This document shows, piece by piece, positions 26,489 to 35,825 of a stretch of DNA of 64,000 bases. Position 1 is the stretch's first letter. Each line of letters begins with the position of its first letter. Source of the stretch: Aurantimicrobium sp. MWH-Uga1 (GTDB lineage: Bacteria; Actinomycetota; Actinomycetes; Actinomycetales; Microbacteriaceae). A model generated the notes under the pieces. That model worked only from the letters and a program-made list of their open reading frames with translations. It made no database searches and had not been told where the DNA came from. The position numbers and the translations under genes are program-made. The DNA lies in the NCBI RefSeq assembly GCF_003325955.1, contig NZ_CP030929.1, positions 186,001 through 250,000 of the forward strand. Reading direction: 5' to 3'.

Positions 26489-28208
26489 TATCGAACGTCT
26501 TCCTTTCAACAAAGACGCTGTCAGCGTCTGGGCAGATGCCGACTCTCGCCACAAGAACTGGCCGGTTGTTTACACAATTGAGGGAACCGATGAAATTTAC
26601 ATCGGTGAATCAACCAATGTTGCTAACCGAATGAAACAGCATCTCGATGCGGGCACACGCAGCCACCTCAAGACCATCAAAGTCATCCTTGACGACAGCT
26701 TCAACAAGTCAGTTTGCCTCGACCTTGAGTCACAACTCATTCGCTACCTGGCAGCAGATAGTAAATATAAAGTCCTCAACGGCAACCACGGAATAACTGA
26801 CGCGGATTATTATGACCGCGAGAGATACCGAGAAACCTTCAATGAGCTCTTTGATGAACTCCTCAAAGAAGGTGTCTTCACCAGAAGCATCCCTGATATT
26901 GTCAACAGCGACCTTTTCAAGTTCTCTCCTTTCAAAGCGTTGAACACAGATCAGTCTGTGGCGATCGAAGGCGTGCTGGAGAAACTGTTTGAGGATCTCG
27001 AGAACAAGACTGATAGCCCCATAGTTATTCAGGGAGACCCTGGCACAGGGAAAACAATTGTTGCTGTCTATCTCATGAAGCTCTTGGTAGACATCGCAAA
27101 GAGCCAGCCAGACGAACAGCTAGACAGCGACTCAATGTTCTCTGATTTCTTTCAAGAGGGGTTCCGTGAACAACTCACAGACTTCACCTTTGGTTTGGTG
27201 ATTCCACAGCAGTCGCTGCGGAAATCCATTGAGAAGGTATTTGCCAAGACTCCCGGACTCTCGAAGTCCATGGTTCTCAGCCCTTTCGATGCAGGTGCTT
27301 CGAAGGAACATTACGACCTCCTGATCGTGGATGAGTCACACCGACTCGGTCAGCGCTCGAACCAACCATCAGCAGCTCAGAATAAGAAGTTCACTGAGAT
27401 CAACATCGCGCTTTTTGGCAATGACGACTTGTCCTGGACCCAGCTCGACTGGATTAGGGCTAAGAGTTCTCATCAGCTCTATCTGTTGGACTCAGCACAG
27501 AGTGTGAAACCAGCCGACCTACCAGCTGAGGTCACAACAGCACTTGTAGCCAAAGCTCGTGAATCCAAAAGTTATTTTCACCTTGCCTCACAAATGCGCG
27601 TCGCAGGTGGTTCGGATTACATCGAATTCATTGGCCGGGTGTTCGCTGGAACGCAGCAGGGCCCAGAGTCTTTCGGAAACTATGAACTTCGCCTCTTCGA
27701 TGATTTAGCTGAAATGAGACAAGCAATATTCGAAAAAGACAAAGAAGTAGGTCTTTCTCGAATGATTGCCGGCTATGCCTGGCCATGGGTAAGCAAGAAC
27801 AACCCAAATGCAATTGATATTCAAATTGGGGATGTTGGTCTCACCTGGAACAGAACAGCTACAGACTGGATCAACTCTCCAACCTCTCTAGAAGAGGTCG
27901 GCTCGATCCACACTGTTCAGGGTTATGACCTCAATTACGCCGGAGTCATTATTGGGCCGGACCTCAGCTATGACCTAATGGCGAAGAAGATTGTCTTCCA
28001 TCGTGAGAATTATCACGACAAGAAGGGCAAAGAAAACAACCCGCGTCTCGGTATTGAGTACTCAGACGAAGATCTACTCAACTATGTGGTCAATATTTAT
28101 CGTGTTCTTTTGACGCGGGGGATTAAGGGAACGTTTGTGTATGTGTGTGATCTTGATCTTCGTGATTACTTGATTCATTTTTTCAGAGGGCAAAATTCAC
28201 GGGCTTAA
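26475..28208 (+). CDS. GIY-YIG nuclease domain fused to DUF2075 helicase-like ATPase
   Basis: 577 residues from the ATG at 26475. Residues 31-115 form a GIY-YIG-type domain (VVYTI...IYIGES, then NRMKQHL, with Glu in LESQLI). Residues 160-570 are a DUF2075 P-loop ATPase: Walker A QGDPGTGKT (186-194), Walker B LLIVDESHR (282-290), a SQMRV motif III-like segment, and a C-terminal GSIHTVQGYDLNYAGVIIG segment resembling helicase motifs V-VI. This domain combination is found in defence and DNA-processing neighbourhoods. The start overlaps the MazG-like gene by 14 nt. The nucleic-acid substrate is unknown. Confidence 0.87.
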   Translation: MTSFNIERLPFNKDAVSVWADADSRHKNWPVVYTIEGTDEIYIGESTNVANRMKQHLDAGTRSHLKTIKVILDDSFNKSVCLDLESQLIRYLAADSKYKVLNGNHGITDADYYDRERYRETFNELFDELLKEGVFTRSIPDIVNSDLFKFSPFKALNTDQSVAIEGVLEKLFEDLENKTDSPIVIQGDPGTGKTIVAVYLMKLLVDIAKSQPDEQLDSDSMFSDFFQEGFREQLTDFTFGLVIPQQSLRKSIEKVFAKTPGLSKSMVLSPFDAGASKEHYDLLIVDESHRLGQRSNQPSAAQNKKFTEINIALFGNDDLSWTQLDWIRAKSSHQLYLLDSAQSVKPADLPAEVTTALVAKARESKSYFHLASQMRVAGGSDYIEFIGRVFAGTQQGPESFGNYELRLFDDLAEMRQAIFEKDKEVGLSRMIAGYAWPWVSKNNPNAIDIQIGDVGLTWNRTATDWINSPTSLEEVGSIHTVQGYDLNYAGVIIGPDLSYDLMAKKIVFHRENYHDKKGKENNPRLGIEYSDEDLLNYVVNIYRVLLTRGIKGTFVYVCDLDLRDYLIHFFRGQNSRA

Positions 28209-28319
28209 GTACTTTGCATGAACCTTTTCATGATCATTGAAGTGTCCATCAATCATTGTCAGTGGTCGATGACAATGTTGAATAATAAAAATAAGAATTG
28301 TTTGAAGATCGGAATATTA

Positions 28320-29432
28320 ATGCCTGAAGTTTCTGAAGCTTCAATTCAGGTTCATCGACTTGGTGAACTCTTTAGCGGCCCAGGAGGCTTGGCCTTGGGG
28401 GCGCATTATGCCGCAGACGAGGTTTCAGGCCATAAGATTCAGCATGCATGGGCAACCGACTATCACCGCGACACTTGTGACACATATGTAGCAAACATTC
28501 CGGGGGCGTCTCCCAATTCGGTTTTACATCAAGATGTGCGAACTATTGACTTTGGGGAGTTAGCACCTATTGATGGTCTTGCTTTTGGCTTCCCTTGTAA
28601 TGACTTCAGCATCGTTGGAAAGCAATTAGGCACCGAAGGAAAGTTTGGGCCCCTCTACAAATTCGGGGTTAAAGCGCTGCAGAAACATCAACCTAAATGG
28701 TTTGTTGCAGAAAATGTAGGTGGCCTTAGAAACTCAAACGGTGGAGAAGCACTTAGACAAATTCTTTTGGAGCTTTCATTGGCAGGGCAAGGATACAAAC
28801 TTGTTCCACATCTTTATAAGTTTGAAAAATATGGGGTTCCACAGGCTCGGCATCGAATTCTTATTGTAGGAATTCGGGCAGATCTGAACACCACGTTTCG
28901 TGTTCCCTCGACGGAGCCTTACAGCGATATCGATGTAAGCGCAGGCGGGAGAATTTCATTTCCGCCTATTCCAGCGCATGCACCTAACAACGATAAAACA
29001 GCACAGTCGAAACACGTCATTGAACGTCTCAAACATATAAAGCCAGGAGAAAATGCTTTCACCGCTAACATTCCATCTCACTTGAGGTTGAACGTACGCG
29101 GAGCCACTATTTCGCAAATTTACAAAAGGCTTGAGTTTGATAAACCAGCTTATACAGTCACTGGCTCCGGAGGTGGGGGCACCCATGTGTATCACTGGGA
29201 AGAGCCTCGTGCGCTTACGAATCGAGAACGTGCTCGACTTCAGACTTTCCCAGATGATTTTGTTTTTTTGGGTTCTAAAGAATCAGTCCGAAGGCAGATC
29301 GGTATGGCTGTCCCTGTTCAAGGTGCAAAAGTAATATTCGAGGCACTTTTTCGTTCTCTCAATGGAGAAGAATTTAAATCCGTGGAATCAAATCTTGGCC
29401 ATCTTTTTTCCGCAACAAATAAGCAAGCATAA
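28320..29432 (+). CDS. DNA (cytosine-5) methyltransferase
   Basis: About 370 residues from the ATG at 28320; the frame is open from 28218, but the added 34 residues do not look like the family. m5C motifs in order: I FSGPGG (18-23), IV FPCNDFS with catalytic Cys 93 (the common PCQ triplet is PCN), VI ENVGGL, VIII QARHRILIVGI, a target-recognition stretch, IX/X LTNRERARLQTFPDDF and GMAVP. It should protect host DNA at the operon's recognition site. It overlaps the Z1 gene by 71 nt and is the first gene of the six-gene operon, in clearly A+T-richer sequence. Confidence 0.92.
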   Translation: MPEVSEASIQVHRLGELFSGPGGLALGAHYAADEVSGHKIQHAWATDYHRDTCDTYVANIPGASPNSVLHQDVRTIDFGELAPIDGLAFGFPCNDFSIVGKQLGTEGKFGPLYKFGVKALQKHQPKWFVAENVGGLRNSNGGEALRQILLELSLAGQGYKLVPHLYKFEKYGVPQARHRILIVGIRADLNTTFRVPSTEPYSDIDVSAGGRISFPPIPAHAPNNDKTAQSKHVIERLKHIKPGENAFTANIPSHLRLNVRGATISQIYKRLEFDKPAYTVTGSGGGGTHVYHWEEPRALTNRERARLQTFPDDFVFLGSKESVRRQIGMAVPVQGAKVIFEALFRSLNGEEFKSVESNLGHLFSATNKQA

Positions 29433-32118
29433 AACTTTAATCGAGAACATTGGGGGAGTTTTGGGACTGCAAAATAAAGTTCAATTAGACGCATTGGTTC
29501 AACAAATCTCGCTTTCAGTTATACAAGGCCAGTCGCTAGACGCAACAATGCATAATCTTGAAATGGCTTTTGGGGGTAAATCTCAATTACTTGTTGATGC
29601 GCGACTTGAATACGAGAAAAGATGCTTATCAAACAGATATGAACCTTTTCCACCCGTGATTGTAAGAGAAGGAATAAAGAAGCGATCTTGGTATCCAGGT
29701 ACCCAACAAGGCGATAAATACTGGCCAAGAACGAGGAACCGTTTGGCAGAGTCTTCTGGTCTTGATGAAGAGGTGCTCATAGAGGTTGAGAAGCAGACCA
29801 ACAAGATAATGTCCTTGTTGGATCCTCCAGGAGACATGAAGATTAACACCAGAGGGTTGGTTCTGGGTTATGTGCAAAGCGGTAAAACAACTAGTTTTGT
29901 GTCGCTCATTTCGAAAGCTGCTGATGTTGGATACAAATTTTTCATTGTCTTATCTGGAATGACGGATTCACTTAGGCAACAAACCCAAGATCGAATTGAC
30001 GATCTTTTGTTGGCTGGGTCAGATCATGATTGGTATCAATTGACTGATCATGATCGAGATTTTCATGAATCTCCGAAAAATAGCGGGAATCTTCTTAGGA
30101 GCCACGAAAAAAGATTTATTTCTGTCGTAAAGAAGAATCAACCTCGATTGAAAAGATTGAAGCAATGGTTAGAGGATGCAGGTCAAACCACTCTTGCAAA
30201 CACGCCAATATTAATTATCGACGACGAGGCAGATCAAGGAAGCATCAATACTGCTAAAGAGGGTGCGAGACGCTCTTCAATCAATCAGTTGATTATTGAC
30301 TTACTCAAAACACCTAAGTCTGGCTATGTTGCCTACACAGCAACACCTTTTGCCAATTTATTAGTTGATCCAAATGAATCAGATGATTTATATCCTCGTG
30401 ATTTTGTGATTTCATTGCCAAAGCCAGAAGGTTATTTTGGTTCAGAAAAGCTTTTTGGAACTTCCGATTATTCTGATCAGGATGAAATTGTTGATGTTAT
30501 TCGCTCAATTGGTTTGGACGAGAGCATTCAGATGGTCCCGCCGAGAAAAACCAAAAATGCAATTGCGAAATACTCTCCTGAAGTCGGCCCGGCTTTGCGC
30601 CAATCATTAATTTGGTTTTTATTGGCTACAACTGCACGACGGATAAGAACAGGTGGAAAAGGTCACTCCACCATGCTCATTCACACAAGCATGCAGGCAG
30701 CATCACACGAAGCTGTTGCGGTAGTTGTCAGAAAATTCCTTGATGAATTATCCGAATCATTAAGTTCCTCATCATCAATGGTTTGGGAAGAGTTCCAAAA
30801 TCTGTATTTGCGCGAAATACAACGTGTAAGCCCCTCGCAATTCGGGAACAAATCAATTGAATGGCCGGAAGTTCGTAACAATCTTTCAGCCACTTTGCGT
30901 GAAACCAAAGTTTTAGTGGATAACTATGTATCTGAAGACACCCTAATTTATGACAAAGAATTTCCAACCACAGCTATAGCCATTGGCGGAAATAGACTCT
31001 CTCGAGGATTGACGCTAGAAGGGCTTTGCTCAAGTTATTTTGTTCGTTCAGCATCTGCATACGACACCCTGTTACAAATGGGTCGATGGTTTGGCTATCG
31101 AAAAGGTTATGAAGATCTTTGCCGAATCTGGATCACTGAAGAACTCAAAAAATGGTTCAGGGACCTTTCACTAGTTGAGTCTGAAATACGTCAGGATATT
31201 CTCCGATATGAAGTTGAGGATCTTCAACCGAGCCAAGTTGGAGTCCGAATTCGTTCACATCCAGCAATGGCAATTACGGCAAGAGCAAAGATGAGAAGCG
31301 CAGTACTGGCTTCCATGACATATAGCGGGCAATCTCCACAGACGACTTTGTTTTCTGAAAACACTGAATGGCTGAGAACAAATGTTCTTGCTACAAAAGA
31401 GCTAATTCGTGATATTCAGAATTCTGGAAAACCCGAAAAATCATTTCCAAGTGGAAAAGTTGGCTTCTCAAGTGTTGAAGCCAGTACGATTTTGGATTTT
31501 ATAAACAAATATGAATTCCATCCTGATAAACCAAGTTTGAATCGAGCCAAATTAGTTGAATATATTCAGGGCGAAATTAAAGCTGGTTCATTAAATCTTT
31601 GGAATGTGGTAATCAAAGAAGGGTCTGATGAAACAGTCTCTATTGATCTCGGATTGAATCAACCAGTTTCATTGTTGCAACGCACCAAAATAATCGATAG
31701 TGAAGCGGGCCAGGTAAATTTGCGAGCCGTTTCTTCTCCAGGGGATCGGCTTCTTGACTCAGATCTGACCCCTTCTGAAATATCAAAGAGGCTATCCGAG
31801 CAAACTGGAACTGAAGATAGCATTTCTCTGCGGCTTCGTCAGGAAGAGTTCGCTAACAGAGGATTGCTCTGTATTTATCCGATTGCCGGCCAAACAGCTA
31901 CCAAGGTCAAACCAACCGTCAATCGTGCAAAATTGGAACTTGAAGAAAACATCATTGCAGTTTCGTTTTATTTTCCTTATGCACTTGGGAGATATACGTC
32001 AGTTGATTACATGACCGCAGATCTCAGCTCATTGTCACTTGAAGTAGAGGATGACGAATTTAGCGAAATTGAAATTGCTGACTCGAAGGATGCCACTCGA
32101 TTAGAGGAGGGCGATTAA
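29362..32118 (+). CDS. Z1-domain superfamily II helicase-like ATPase
   Basis: 918 residues. Walker A GYVQSGKTT (169-177), motif II IIDDEAD (286-291), motif III-like AYTATPFANLL, then the Z1 domain with AIGGNRLSRGLTLEGL, SAYDTLLQMGRWFGYRKGYEDLCRIW. The Z1 domain was named by Iyer and colleagues from operons with a cytosine methylase, a GHKL ATPase and a nuclease, exactly the neighbours seen here. The probable role is ATP-driven DNA translocation for the restriction complex. Start uncertain: ATG 29362 has no ribosome site, and TTG 29461 is an alternative. Confidence 0.9.
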   Translation: MEKNLNPWNQILAIFFPQQISKHKTLIENIGGVLGLQNKVQLDALVQQISLSVIQGQSLDATMHNLEMAFGGKSQLLVDARLEYEKRCLSNRYEPFPPVIVREGIKKRSWYPGTQQGDKYWPRTRNRLAESSGLDEEVLIEVEKQTNKIMSLLDPPGDMKINTRGLVLGYVQSGKTTSFVSLISKAADVGYKFFIVLSGMTDSLRQQTQDRIDDLLLAGSDHDWYQLTDHDRDFHESPKNSGNLLRSHEKRFISVVKKNQPRLKRLKQWLEDAGQTTLANTPILIIDDEADQGSINTAKEGARRSSINQLIIDLLKTPKSGYVAYTATPFANLLVDPNESDDLYPRDFVISLPKPEGYFGSEKLFGTSDYSDQDEIVDVIRSIGLDESIQMVPPRKTKNAIAKYSPEVGPALRQSLIWFLLATTARRIRTGGKGHSTMLIHTSMQAASHEAVAVVVRKFLDELSESLSSSSSMVWEEFQNLYLREIQRVSPSQFGNKSIEWPEVRNNLSATLRETKVLVDNYVSEDTLIYDKEFPTTAIAIGGNRLSRGLTLEGLCSSYFVRSASAYDTLLQMGRWFGYRKGYEDLCRIWITEELKKWFRDLSLVESEIRQDILRYEVEDLQPSQVGVRIRSHPAMAITARAKMRSAVLASMTYSGQSPQTTLFSENTEWLRTNVLATKELIRDIQNSGKPEKSFPSGKVGFSSVEASTILDFINKYEFHPDKPSLNRAKLVEYIQGEIKAGSLNLWNVVIKEGSDETVSIDLGLNQPVSLLQRTKIIDSEAGQVNLRAVSSPGDRLLDSDLTPSEISKRLSEQTGTEDSISLRLRQEEFANRGLLCIYPIAGQTATKVKPTVNRAKLELEENIIAVSFYFPYALGRYTSVDYMTADLSSLSLEVEDDEFSEIEIADSKDATRLEEGD

Positions 32119-32120
32119 CT

Positions 32121-33116
32121 ATGTCTTCCAAGGAAAGATTTCAATTTTTAGCTTCAGTTTTAGAGGCCAACAATCAATACTTAACTTCAAACAGCGGATT
32201 AGTTGTAGGAAACCGTCATATACGATTTGCAGTCTCTCCCGACGGCTTCCCTGCCTTAGTCGTCCCAATTGTTTTGTCACGCGAGGGGAAGATCAATCTT
32301 GGTCTTCGAGCGATTCGGGCGGATGTATTCAACGGAAATTCTCCTGAACTTGAGGAAGGATCATTTTTTCGTCTCGAACTCCAAGATCACAATTTATTGC
32401 AGGAATTTTCATATCTAGTTGATGATGTACTTGACTCGCTTGGAACTAGTAACGATCTCCCGCAGATCAACCGGATTATTGACGTTGTCGAATCATGGAA
32501 GAAGCTTTTCTCAGAAGTCCTTGCTGAAAAAATCGATAACAATAAACTCACCGGCGTTTACGGCGAGTTGTTGTTCCTAGAAGCTTTAGTCACGGAATTG
32601 GGGCCAGGTGCAATTGAAATATGGCAAGGCTATAAATCCGAACGACATGATTTTGTCTCCAACGATGCATCAATTGAGGTCAAAACGAGTCTTTCCCGTG
32701 AAGGTTTTTGGGTCACAATTCATGGCTTGCACCAACTAGAAGGAGATAAATTAGGAATTTTGGGAATCAAGCTTGAGAGATCACCTCGAGGGAGATCATT
32801 TTCTGAGTTAGTTGATTCGATTTCTAAGTTAGGAGTTTCAAGTTCAGAAATAGAAAAATGTTTGCAAAAAATGGGAATTAACTCAATTGAAAGCGACAAA
32901 CTAACTGCCCAGAAATATATCGTTTTTGATTCTAAGTTTTGTTTTGTGGACGATTTTTTTCCCAAAATTGTCCCTTCTTCATTGAAGAACCCAAGTACTG
33001 GTGAGCTGATACAAAATCTCAGTTACCAAGTAAACCTTGCTGCATTGAAGGGGAAGCTTGGTGAAGAGTCATTTAGAGAGGGCTGCTCACTACTTAGGGG
33101 TCAAATTGAAGCTTGA
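32121..33116 (+). CDS. PD-(D/E)XK nuclease (DUF4420 family)
   Basis: 331 residues, with a GAGGAGGG ribosome site. The nuclease core lies at about 145-200: YGELLFLEAL gives the first acidic residue (Glu 149), HDFVSNDASIEVKTS gives Asp 177, Glu 186 and Lys 188, and HGLHQLEG follows, the pattern of DUF4420. It is probably the restriction endonuclease subunit. It lies 2 nt after the Z1 gene and overlaps the GHKL gene by 11 nt. Confidence 0.88.
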   Translation: MSSKERFQFLASVLEANNQYLTSNSGLVVGNRHIRFAVSPDGFPALVVPIVLSREGKINLGLRAIRADVFNGNSPELEEGSFFRLELQDHNLLQEFSYLVDDVLDSLGTSNDLPQINRIIDVVESWKKLFSEVLAEKIDNNKLTGVYGELLFLEALVTELGPGAIEIWQGYKSERHDFVSNDASIEVKTSLSREGFWVTIHGLHQLEGDKLGILGIKLERSPRGRSFSELVDSISKLGVSSSEIEKCLQKMGINSIESDKLTAQKYIVFDSKFCFVDDFFPKIVPSSLKNPSTGELIQNLSYQVNLAALKGKLGEESFREGCSLLRGQIEA

Positions 33117-34929
33117 TTTATTTAGTGCGCCGTATCCTCCACATGGCGCAACTGACGGTAAAGCTGCACAAAAAGCAATCGGCCAAACTGAGCTATCACT
33201 TTGGGAAGTAGTTTTCAGGGAAACATTTCAGAATTCCTGGGACGCTCGAGGGCAAGGTGCGACTCCAAGTTTTGGATTTGAGTTACAGACGATTTCTCCT
33301 CAGCATCTAGAGGTCCTTTCATCAGAAGTATTCTCCGAAATTCCCGCTGGACTAATTCCGTTGAAAGCATTCCTTGTCTCGGATAAGGAACTTCCAAGAG
33401 ATCAAATGATTATTTGGGACAGCGGCACTAGGGGGCTTGGCGGCCCAATGCGTGCGGATGTAGTTGCAGGGCCAGGACAAAGAAGAGATTTTGTTGATTT
33501 TGTGTTCAATGTGGGCCGCGGAATAGATAAAGCAATAGGCGGCGGAACTTATGGGTTCGGTAAAGGAGTTATTTACGCGGCAAGCACATTAAGTACCTGC
33601 CTGGTCTATTCACAAACTTTGGTTGATGGACAAATCAACTACAGATTTATAGCTATTTCAGTTGCAGATCCTTATGAATTTGACGGCAGGTTGATGACGG
33701 GAAGGCATTGGTGGGGGATAGCCAAAACAGAAACGAATGTAGAAGCTGTCGTTGGGGACGAAGCCAGAAGGCTTGCTGAGCAACTGGGTATCGACAAGAT
33801 TCCAGGCAATTCTACGGGAACCGTTATCTCCATTCTTTCGCCTAGAAAAGATTCAACTACCGAAACTTCGGACTTAATAAATGAAGTAATTAATTCCGCT
33901 CAAAAATGGGCGTGGCCTCACATGATTCAAGAGGTAAGTGAGGAGTTTGTTTCTTTTTCATTCAAACGGGATGGAGTTGTAGCTAGCCTCACTGAGATTT
34001 CGGATCACAAAGATTACAAACATTTTGTGTCTTCATTCGTTACTGCGTATAGAAATAAGGAATCCTCCACTTCATCAATTGAGTTTCCTTTACATATCAA
34101 ACCTGTCAAGTTGAGAACTGAACCCTCCCACACGGGAGTGCTGGTTTATAACAGAAGTATTAGGCACCCTGCAGATGGGGTTAGCAACTTAAATGGCACT
34201 GTTGCATTAATGCGAAACCCATGCATCGTGGTTAAGTATCTCCAAGTAGCGGAGCCAGATTCAAACGAAGTTTTAAATGGAGTTTTCTTAGCTAGCAAAT
34301 TAGCCGATGAGATTTTTGCAAAATCAGAGCCGGTTGCCCACAATGACTGGGCTCTCGAGCCGCAACAGGGAACATCTCCTAAGCCCGTCAGGAACACAAT
34401 TCGTGACATCAAAAAAGTATTTTCCACTAGCTCAGGGAATATGAGAGCAAACACCAAAAGTGACCCGTCAAACATTGCTCGATTATCAAGAATCCTGGGA
34501 AAATCCTTAACAAATTCAGTTGGTAAGGGTTCAGAAACTGTTCCAACTTCTCGAGGCGGATCGGGGTCAAGACCCAAAAAGCTTTCGGTACAGTTACTAC
34601 CTGACCACAATCTTTCGAGGGTTGGTAATCAACTCGTTACTGATTTTTCGGTCAAATTTTCTATTCCGGATTCTTACGATCTTTCTAATGATTTCGTTAG
34701 AGCTACTCCGAGAATTGCCTTGGAACCAGGCCATTTTGAGGAAGTTGCGGCGGGGGAAGAAGCTGAAACTTATGTGATTTGTTGGCTCGATGGTGAAGGG
34801 GCAATTTTGGTTGAAGGACCTGAACTTCCCCTTGGTGAAGTATTAAATTTCGAGGGAATTAAAGTTCGGCTCCTTCAGCCTAGAGATCTTGCAATTACTG
34901 TTCAGCTCAAAATCGAGGTGCGCTCATGA
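33106..34929 (+). CDS. GHKL (MutL/Hsp90/MORC-type) ATPase
   Basis: About 607 residues from the TTG at 33106, which has AGGGG 5 nt upstream; in-frame TTG 33058 and GTG 33061 are alternatives. Bergerat-fold motifs: N box VVFRETFQNSWDARG, G1 box IIWDSGTRGLGG, G2 box GGGTYGFGKGVIYAAS, and a downstream TGTVISIL strand. The C-terminal 200 residues show no domain I recognise. Iyer, Abhiman and Aravind described such MutL/MORC-like ATPases in operons with a Z1 helicase and methylase; ATP-driven dimer closure is thought to gate the complex. The stop overlaps the next start as ATGA. Confidence 0.9.
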   Translation: MKLDLFSAPYPPHGATDGKAAQKAIGQTELSLWEVVFRETFQNSWDARGQGATPSFGFELQTISPQHLEVLSSEVFSEIPAGLIPLKAFLVSDKELPRDQMIIWDSGTRGLGGPMRADVVAGPGQRRDFVDFVFNVGRGIDKAIGGGTYGFGKGVIYAASTLSTCLVYSQTLVDGQINYRFIAISVADPYEFDGRLMTGRHWWGIAKTETNVEAVVGDEARRLAEQLGIDKIPGNSTGTVISILSPRKDSTTETSDLINEVINSAQKWAWPHMIQEVSEEFVSFSFKRDGVVASLTEISDHKDYKHFVSSFVTAYRNKESSTSSIEFPLHIKPVKLRTEPSHTGVLVYNRSIRHPADGVSNLNGTVALMRNPCIVVKYLQVAEPDSNEVLNGVFLASKLADEIFAKSEPVAHNDWALEPQQGTSPKPVRNTIRDIKKVFSTSSGNMRANTKSDPSNIARLSRILGKSLTNSVGKGSETVPTSRGGSGSRPKKLSVQLLPDHNLSRVGNQLVTDFSVKFSIPDSYDLSNDFVRATPRIALEPGHFEEVAAGEEAETYVICWLDGEGAILVEGPELPLGEVLNFEGIKVRLLQPRDLAITVQLKIEVRS

Positions 34930-35825
34930 TCCCCGTTTCTAATTCTTTTACCGTGATCCCTGCAAGTTTTGCTGAGTTGGCAAGAGTACTTGTAACCGTT
35001 GGAGATGATGAGCCAATAGCCAACCCAGAATTTCTAATGGATTGGACATATTTCGTAGATAGCAAAATACAAACGGAAATTGATCTGAAACTCAAGAAAA
35101 TCTATGAAGTTTTAGAGTTAGACGATTCAGTAAAGTTGGGAATTTTTACTTCTTGGTTTAGCCCACATACGGGTATTCGTGGCGTCTCTTCAGTGATACC
35201 AATTGATGGGGATCATATAGTTCAAAATTTTGGACTTCCTGGAGAACTAGTGCGTGGGGACGCCAAGTTCTCTACACAAATAATTCTGTTAGAGGACGTT
35301 CACAAAACTCTTAGGGGAGACCTATCGCCGCATAGAGCATTTTCAATTTTATGGACAAAGGAATGGTCCATTCGACTCGAGGGTGCAGGAGCTAGAACAC
35401 CTGTTCAACTTGTTGATTTTTCCGATTTTGTTTCGGGAAGGTCATTTCATGCCATGTGGAAAATAATTGTAGATGTTAAGGAACTAACGGCTCCCGCAGA
35501 TGCATGTCTAAAGATCCTTCTTAATGCTCAAAATGTGTGGGTTAAAAATTATCTTGAGTCGCCAGAGAGTCAGGAATCATTATTATTCCTTCACTTCTTG
35601 CAACTTGATCTTTATCGCCAGTTAATTCGAGCTGCGATGTTTGATTGTGATGAATTTTCTGTGGCAGATGAATATCCTGCTGGTTCTATTGGGCAACAGC
35701 TTTTGGGGCCCATAGCTATTTTGGGCGGAAATATTGCTAAGTTATGCGAAGATTTTGAGTCAGATTCAGCTTCATTTGAGACAAACTTTCAATCCATTTT
35801 TGGCTCGGTGATCGTAAATGACTGA
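34926..35825 (+). CDS. Uncharacterised component of the Z1/GHKL restriction operon
   Basis: 299 residues, ATGA overlap with the GHKL gene. I recognise no family. The N-terminal 60 residues are mixed alpha/beta, the middle has beta strands (KLGIFTSWFSPHTGIRGVSSVIPIDG, FSTQIILLED), and the C-terminal 130 are mostly helical with Leu-rich segments. No metal-binding or nucleotide-binding motif is visible. Its fixed place between the GHKL ATPase and the final gene, with overlaps at both ends, makes it a structural or specificity subunit by inference. Confidence 0.82.
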   Translation: MIPVSNSFTVIPASFAELARVLVTVGDDEPIANPEFLMDWTYFVDSKIQTEIDLKLKKIYEVLELDDSVKLGIFTSWFSPHTGIRGVSSVIPIDGDHIVQNFGLPGELVRGDAKFSTQIILLEDVHKTLRGDLSPHRAFSILWTKEWSIRLEGAGARTPVQLVDFSDFVSGRSFHAMWKIIVDVKELTAPADACLKILLNAQNVWVKNYLESPESQESLLFLHFLQLDLYRQLIRAAMFDCDEFSVADEYPAGSIGQQLLGPIAILGGNIAKLCEDFESDSASFETNFQSIFGSVIVND

